Positions 59,687-64,000 of a stretch of DNA of 64,000 nucleotides are shown piece by piece. Source of the stretch: Planctomycetota bacterium. GTDB lineage: Bacteria; Planctomycetota; JAJSAM01; JAJVHW01. Made by a program: the position numbers and the translations under genes. The notes under the pieces are model-generated. The model saw nothing but the letters and a program-made list of their open reading frames with translations, was not told the DNA's origin and made no database searches. The stretch spans positions 31,752 to 95,751 of the forward strand of contig JAJRPF010000005.1 of the NCBI GenBank assembly GCA_024280885.1, read 5' to 3'. Every line of letters begins with the position of its first letter. The stretch's first letter is position 1.

Positions 59687-59825
59687 GCGGTCGCCCTCCG
59701 GTGAGCGGACGAGGATAGATGCAGGCCCGTGCGCGAGCCAGAACCCCAATCACGCGATCCCAGACTGATTTAGCCAGTGACTGTGGTGGCCCGGAACGGA
59801 GGGCCTGCGCTCGCGTCTCGGGCTG

Positions 59826-60446
59826 CTACCGAACCGGAACGGCGTAGCCGTCGGGGGCGGAGTCGAATTTCAATTCCTTCCGCTCGCAATGCCCGCGTGC
59901 GCCATCGAATACGACGCAGGAGTCGAAGGGCAGTGAGTAGACGTGCAGCGAGACGGTCGGCTCGTCGCAGCTGTCGGGCACGCGCAGCGAGTGGATCGTG
60001 ACGCTCTTGTCGACGATATTGAGGCCAGCGTCGGTCGTGCACTGCACCAGTTGCGTCTCCCGCAGCTTGACCTGCGCCCCGCCCGCGATGCAATCGAGCC
60101 CGGAGACGTTCTGGTTCTCCGGTCGGTCACAGCCCAGGTATGCATATTCGGTGCAATCGAGCGCGCCCTGCACACCGAACGCCCAGCCCAACTGGCCGTT
60201 GTGCGTGTGCACCGGCGTGCCCTGACCCGGCATCCAGCAGATCGCCATGATGTCGAAGAGGCGGTCACGGTGGATGAGATGCCGCATGTAGTGATCGTCA
60301 CCGTGCCGGATATAGGGCCGCATCGACGCGTGGTCGAGATCCACCGACGTGAGCAGGTCGGCGATGCGGGAACTCGTGATCGGGGCGCCCTCGGTGGCGC
60401 GGAGCATGTCCACGAGGGTGGTGATCGAGACGGTCTTCTTTGCCAT
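59826..60446 (-). CDS. Cysteine dioxygenase
   Basis: The 206-residue cupin oxidises cysteine to cysteine sulfinate with O2. The iron ligands are His80 and His82 in GTPVHTHNGQLGW and probably His152 in TIHSLRVP. The conserved VSLHVYSLPFDSCVVFD lies near the C-terminus. The position of the Cys of the vertebrate Cys-Tyr cross-link is Gly (WAFG), as usual in bacterial enzymes. The start is the ATG at 60446. It precedes the glutamate-cysteine ligase-CBS gene, indicating a thiol-metabolism unit. Confidence 0.88.
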   Translation of the reverse strand: MAKKTVSITTLVDMLRATEGAPITSSRIADLLTSVDLDHASMRPYIRHGDDHYMRHLIHRDRLFDIMAICWMPGQGTPVHTHNGQLGWAFGVQGALDCTEYAYLGCDRPENQNVSGLDCIAGGAQVKLRETQLVQCTTDAGLNIVDKSVTIHSLRVPDSCDEPTVSLHVYSLPFDSCVVFDGARGHCERKELKFDSAPDGYAVPVR

Positions 60447-60542
60447 GGTGACCGGACGGTATCCGTCCACAGCGAGAGGGTCAACGCAACCCGCAGGCGA
60501 GAAGTCGAACGGGCCGTGCGGCGTGCGTGGCACACTCGCGGG

Positions 60543-62429
60543 GTGTCCGAAGACCCTGCGCGCGCCCACTCGTCAATCCTGCGCTCGCCGTACGCCGCGG
60601 CTGCTCTCTGCACAGCACTCGCACTGACGCTGCGACTCTGGGTGCACCACGATCTCTACGCCGCCGACCCGCTCCTGAAGCGGCCGTATCTCGACGACGC
60701 CTACTATGTCGAGATGGCGTCGCGGATGGCGCGCGGCGAGGCTTTCGACTGGTTCCTCGCGCCCTTGCATCCGTGGCTGGGAGCGCGACTGGCGGGCGGT
60801 AGCGGTCCGAGCATTGCGTTTCTCGGCGGGCTCAACGCGGTGCTGGGTGCCTTGACAAGCGGCGTCGTGGCCTTGGCGGCGGCACGCATCGCTCGTGCGC
60901 TGCAGCGCGAGGTGGCGGCGGCGTGGACGGCCGGGCTGTTGCACGCCGCGGCGGGCATCTTCGTCTTTCACGACGTGTTGCCGGGGCAGGAAGCGGCGCT
61001 CGGTCTCTTCACGGCGCTGGCGATCCTATGCGGCGCGCATCTGGCGTCGGTCGGTGCGACGGGCGACGCAGTGATCGACCGCGAACGAGACGTGGATACC
61101 GCTCCGGAACCGTATCGTCGAGCCGCTCTCTGGGCGGCCGGTCTGGGACTCGCCGTGGGGCTGGCGGCTCTGGGGCGGGGCACGTCGCTCGTTCTCGTGG
61201 CCTGCGCCATTCCCGGTCTGCTCCGTCTCTGGCGGGCGCGCGGATCGACGTTCTGGTTGGTTGCCGGAGCTTGTGTCGGTGGTCTCGTGGTCGCGCTCGC
61301 TCCTGCCTCGATCCACAACATGAGCGTTGCGGGCACGCCCTCGCCCTTCCCTGCATCGGGTGGCGCGAACGCGTACCTGAGCAACGGTCCGGACGCGCGC
61401 TCGGCCGTCGCCATGACATCGACCGAACTCGGCAACGACCCGTGGTCGATCGAGGAGCGCTCGCGACGGATCGCCGGGCATCACATGGGGACCGACGTGA
61501 CGACGCGCCTGGCCTCGGGGTGGTGGTGGTCGCGGACGCTCGACGAGGCGGGTGGGGTGGGCGCGCTGACCGCTCACTTGGCACGGAAGGCGGCGCTCTT
61601 TTTCACCGCGGAGGAGCGCGGCAGCAACCACGCCGCGCATGCGGAGCGCGGGTATGCGACCTACCTGCGGCTTGTTTCGGTGGCTGGCTGGTGGCTGCTC
61701 GCACTCGGGATCGGAAGCTGGTGGCTCGTGCGGCGGAGGGCACCGATCGTCGATGTCGCGGTGTTCGCCATCGCGGCGACCTGGCTCGCGCTGACTGTCT
61801 TCTTTCCGGTCGATCGCTACCGCTTGCCTGCTCTTGTCTCCGCCGCGGCGCTCGTCGGTGTCGCGGCGGTCGTCGTGCCAGGCATGGCGCGCGCTGCGGA
61901 TCGCAGGCGCCTCGCGCAGGCCGGGCTGATCGTCGCCGTCGTCGCCGGCCTCGCGTTCGCTCCGATCGGGAGGCCGGATCCGGCTGCTGGGCATGTGAAC
62001 GTCGCGTTCGGGCTGCGCGATCAGGGCGCGCCGACCGCGGAGATCGACGCGCGCCTGCGACTTGCGCTTGCGGCGGACCCCGAGCATGGCCCCGCGAACG
62101 AGATGCTCGGACGGTTGCGGCTGGCCGAGGGCGCCCCGCAGGAAGCGTTCGATCTGCTCGCCCGGGCGGCTGCAGACGGGCGCACGCGGCTCAGCGCGCA
62201 GATTGCCGCGTTGCCTGCCATGCTGCAATTGGGGCGCGGTCCGGAGGCGTGGCGCGCAGCGCAGGGGCTCTTGGGCGAGCGTGCGGACGACCCGGAGTTG
62301 CTCGCGAACGCCGCTCTTTGCGCAGCGGCGGTCGGAGATCGGCGTGCGGCGGCGGACATGATGGTGCGCGCCGAGGCCATCGCGCCGGGACATCCGGCCG
62401 TCGTGGCGGCGCGTACTCGTCTCCGCTGA
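60543..62429 (+). CDS. Polytopic glycosyltransferase-like membrane protein (ArnT/PMT type) with TPR tail
   Basis: The 628-residue protein starts at a GTG, divergent from the cysteine dioxygenase gene. After one helix it shows RPYLDDAYYVEMASRMARGE, with the acidic pair that GT-C enzymes place in the first extracytoplasmic loop. About ten membrane segments follow, including LWAAGLGLAVGLAALGRGTS and VDVAVFAIAATWLALTVFFP, with PVDRYRLP, common in this family. The last 150 residues are TPR-like (ALAADPEHGPANEMLGRLRL). Such proteins transfer sugars from polyprenyl carriers to lipid or protein. The acceptor is unknown. Confidence 0.8.
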   Translation: MSEDPARAHSSILRSPYAAAALCTALALTLRLWVHHDLYAADPLLKRPYLDDAYYVEMASRMARGEAFDWFLAPLHPWLGARLAGGSGPSIAFLGGLNAVLGALTSGVVALAAARIARALQREVAAAWTAGLLHAAAGIFVFHDVLPGQEAALGLFTALAILCGAHLASVGATGDAVIDRERDVDTAPEPYRRAALWAAGLGLAVGLAALGRGTSLVLVACAIPGLLRLWRARGSTFWLVAGACVGGLVVALAPASIHNMSVAGTPSPFPASGGANAYLSNGPDARSAVAMTSTELGNDPWSIEERSRRIAGHHMGTDVTTRLASGWWWSRTLDEAGGVGALTAHLARKAALFFTAEERGSNHAAHAERGYATYLRLVSVAGWWLLALGIGSWWLVRRRAPIVDVAVFAIAATWLALTVFFPVDRYRLPALVSAAALVGVAAVVVPGMARAADRRRLAQAGLIVAVVAGLAFAPIGRPDPAAGHVNVAFGLRDQGAPTAEIDARLRLALAADPEHGPANEMLGRLRLAEGAPQEAFDLLARAAADGRTRLSAQIAALPAMLQLGRGPEAWRAAQGLLGERADDPELLANAALCAAAVGDRRAAADMMVRAEAIAPGHPAVVAARTRLR

Positions 62430-62468
62430 CGCGTTGCCGCGGCGACGCGAACAGGTCGGCCGCCGACC
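62430..62468. terminator. Paired GC hairpins in a convergent gap
   Basis: In the 41 bp between convergent stop codons there are two inverted repeats: CGCGTTGCCGCGGCGACGCG (62430-62449, near-perfect) and GGTCGGC-C-GCCGACC (62454-62468, perfect 7-bp arms). They are placed as a bidirectional terminator would be. No T-tract is present. Confidence 0.4.
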
Positions 62469-62470
62469 GG

Positions 62471-63640
62471 TCAGTTGTCCGCGCGCACGGCCGAGACCGC
62501 TTCCGCGAACGCAGCCTGTGTGGCCTGGATGTCGATCGCCGTCGTGTCGTGACCCAGGCTGATGCGCACACTCGTCAGTGCCCGGCCTTCGGAGAGTCCC
62601 ATCGCGAGCACGTTCTTCGACGGCTTCGCCGTGCCGGAGTCACACGCGGCGCCCGCCGAGATCGCAAACCCGCGGCGGTCCATCTCGGCGCAGAGGGCTG
62701 CCGAGGGACAGCCCTCGAACGACAGGTTGAGCGTGTTCGGAAGGACCGCTGCCCTTCCGCCGTTCCAGTGGACGCGATCGATGCGCCCGCGGATGCCGTC
62801 GGCGAGCGCGTCGCGCAGCGCGGCGACGCGTGGGGACTCCTGCCGTCGGCCGGCATGTGCCGCGATCGCTGCGGCGCCGAGTCCGACGATCCCGGCCACG
62901 TTGTGCGTGCCGCCGCGCTGCCCCGACTCTTGCGACGCTCCGTGGAGCAGCGGGACGAGGTCGATCCCGGCGCGCACGACGAGCGCACCGGCGCCCTTCG
63001 GTCCGTAGAACTTGTGGGCCGAGAGTGCGATGACGTCCGCGAAGGCGCACGCGTCCTGCGTATCGACCTTCCCGATCGCCTGCACGGCGTCGCAGACGAA
63101 GGGCACCCCGATTTCCCGGCAGTGGCGGCCGATCTCCTCCACGGGCTGCAGCGTCCCGAGCTCGTTGTTGGCCCAGTGCAGCGCCGCGACCAGCGTGGTG
63201 TCTGCCGCGACAGCGTCGATGAACGCGTCTGCGGGGATCACGCCGTCCCGCCCCGGCGCGACGCGCACCAGCTCGAAGCCGAAAGCGTCCGCGAGCCACT
63301 GCGCTGGCGCCGACACGGCATAGTGCTCGAGCCCCCCGATGACGATCCGACGCCGCGCACCAACCCGTCCGTCCGACAGCGACGCGAGAGCGAGCCCCTT
63401 GAGCGCATGGTTGAGCCCCTCGGTGGCGCCCGAGTTAAAGAGCACGCGAGAGTCATCGGTAGCGCCGAGCAACGTCCGCACCGAGCAGCGAGCCTCGTCG
63501 ATCGCAGCGCGCGGCCCCTCGCCAAAGCGATGAGCCGTCAGCGGATTCCCGTATTGCCCGCCAAGATAAGGCGACATGGCCGCCGCGACTCCGGGCGAGA
63601 GCGGCGTGGTCGCATTGTGATCGAGGTAGACGGGGCGCAT
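62471..63640 (-). CDS. Cysteine desulfurase (NifS/IscS type)
   Basis: The 389-residue PLP enzyme has MRPVYLDHNATTPL at the start, FNSGATEGLNHAL, and the PLP lysine in SAHKFYGPKGAGAL. RGGTHNVAGIVGLG follows, and the catalytic Cys lies in ISAGAACDSGTAKPSKNVL. It takes sulfur from cysteine for Fe-S clusters or for cofactor thiolation. I chose the ATG at 63640 (GAGGAG 9 bases upstream) because it places the conserved N-terminus exactly. No iscU or regulator is adjacent. It could supply the MoaD-like domain or the many Fe-S proteins of this window. Confidence 0.93.
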   Translation of the reverse strand: MRPVYLDHNATTPLSPGVAAAMSPYLGGQYGNPLTAHRFGEGPRAAIDEARCSVRTLLGATDDSRVLFNSGATEGLNHALKGLALASLSDGRVGARRRIVIGGLEHYAVSAPAQWLADAFGFELVRVAPGRDGVIPADAFIDAVAADTTLVAALHWANNELGTLQPVEEIGRHCREIGVPFVCDAVQAIGKVDTQDACAFADVIALSAHKFYGPKGAGALVVRAGIDLVPLLHGASQESGQRGGTHNVAGIVGLGAAAIAAHAGRRQESPRVAALRDALADGIRGRIDRVHWNGGRAAVLPNTLNLSFEGCPSAALCAEMDRRGFAISAGAACDSGTAKPSKNVLAMGLSEGRALTSVRISLGHDTTAIDIQATQAAFAEAVSAVRADN

Positions 63641-64000
63641 CGGCGGCTCCTCGCAGGTGGTGGGCCAGTGGTCGGGGTGGGCAGTGGTGGAGGGCGTACT
63701 TCTATTACGTTCGAGTGCGCGCAAGTGTTCAAGGAAGTGGGAATCGCGACAAAGTAGAACGGCGATCTCAAGCGCGTGAGCACCGATCGGCTGTCCCGTC
63801 GGACGACGCCCAAGTCCGTGAGGCAGAGGGAGCGGATTCCGCCTGCGAAACCCAAGCTCGCGACGAGTGTCTAGCGCGTCGTGGCTCCGACCCGATGCGG
63901 GGCAACGACCTTCCGGCGCATGCCCGGTTGAAGCAAGCGGAGCCGCTCCCGGAGCCGAACACCGAGCGAGAGCGAGGGTGCCGACGAAGTCGGCACAAAC
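63641..64000. other. Right-end intergenic sequence
   Basis: These are 360 bp upstream of the cysteine desulfurase to the window edge. It presumably contains that gene's promoter. I recognise no coding region, repeat copy or RNA gene in it. Confidence 0.5.

Noticed and set aside
60923..63757. Very long plus-strand open frame spanning the glycosyltransferase and cysteine desulfurase genes
   Set aside because: It is in another frame of the membrane protein and antisense to the desulfurase, both of which have clear motifs.

Overview
The window is strongly GC-rich throughout and looks like chromosomal DNA of a member of the Planctomycetota. This is inferred from gene families, not from a marker gene. 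The indicators are a planctomycete-type cytochrome c/DUF2231 protein, H-X9-DG (DUF1559-like) proteins, a serine/threonine kinase fused to PEGA and formylglycine-generating-enzyme domains, an ECF sigma factor translationally coupled to a YfbK-type VWA protein, and many membrane-anchored orphans. I saw no rRNA, tRNA, CRISPR array, transposase or phage gene.

Left edge to 8.4 kb: a type IV AbiE toxin-antitoxin pair (the toxin is cut by the window edge), a 14-copy heptamer array inside a segmental duplication, a membrane orphan, a secreted protein made of two tandem H-X9-DG modules, and a kinase-PEGA-FGE fusion. 8.4-17.3 kb: glutamate synthase large subunit, a SulP anion transporter, a stand-alone M41-like protease domain, two frameshifted reading frames and signal peptidase I. 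17.4-23 kb: a complete four-gene Wadjet (JetABCD) anti-plasmid operon with overlapping genes. 23.3-28.2 kb: a large lipoprotein-like membrane orphan and a secreted PHP-domain protein.

28.2-34.7 kb is a multihaem cytochrome block. It holds a DUF2231 cytochrome, an octahaem-TPR protein overlapping an octahaem protein of the hydroxylamine oxidoreductase (HAO) family, and a convergent octahaem-HEAT/TPR paralogue of the first. It is followed by a YtrA-type regulator/ABC transporter operon (34.8-37.7 kb) and an ECF sigma-VWA operon (38.0-41.4 kb) that lies between two hairpin elements.

41.8-52.2 kb is one long leftward gene series for molybdenum/tungsten redox chemistry: a NuoE-NuoF-like NADH/FMN subunit, an AI-2E-family membrane protein, a TPR-zinc protein, a MobA-MoaD fusion, an aldehyde ferredoxin oxidoreductase-family enzyme, a formate dehydrogenase alpha subunit and a hotdog thioesterase. 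52.3-55.4 kb carries a methyltransferase, glycerate 2-kinase and a divergent glyoxylate/hydroxypyruvate reductase. The last 8 kb hold a zinc acylase, a glutamate-cysteine ligase-CBS fusion next to cysteine dioxygenase, a glycosyltransferase-like membrane protein and a cysteine desulfurase.

Three dispersed repeat families occupy the intergenic spaces. The most notable is R1 (about 180-200 bp, three full copies and one partial). In each copy the two terminal arms match each other, including changes that occur on both sides, which suggests a conserved fold. R3 is a roughly 200-bp hairpin element with 36-bp arms that abuts gene 3' ends on both sides of the sigma/VWA operon.
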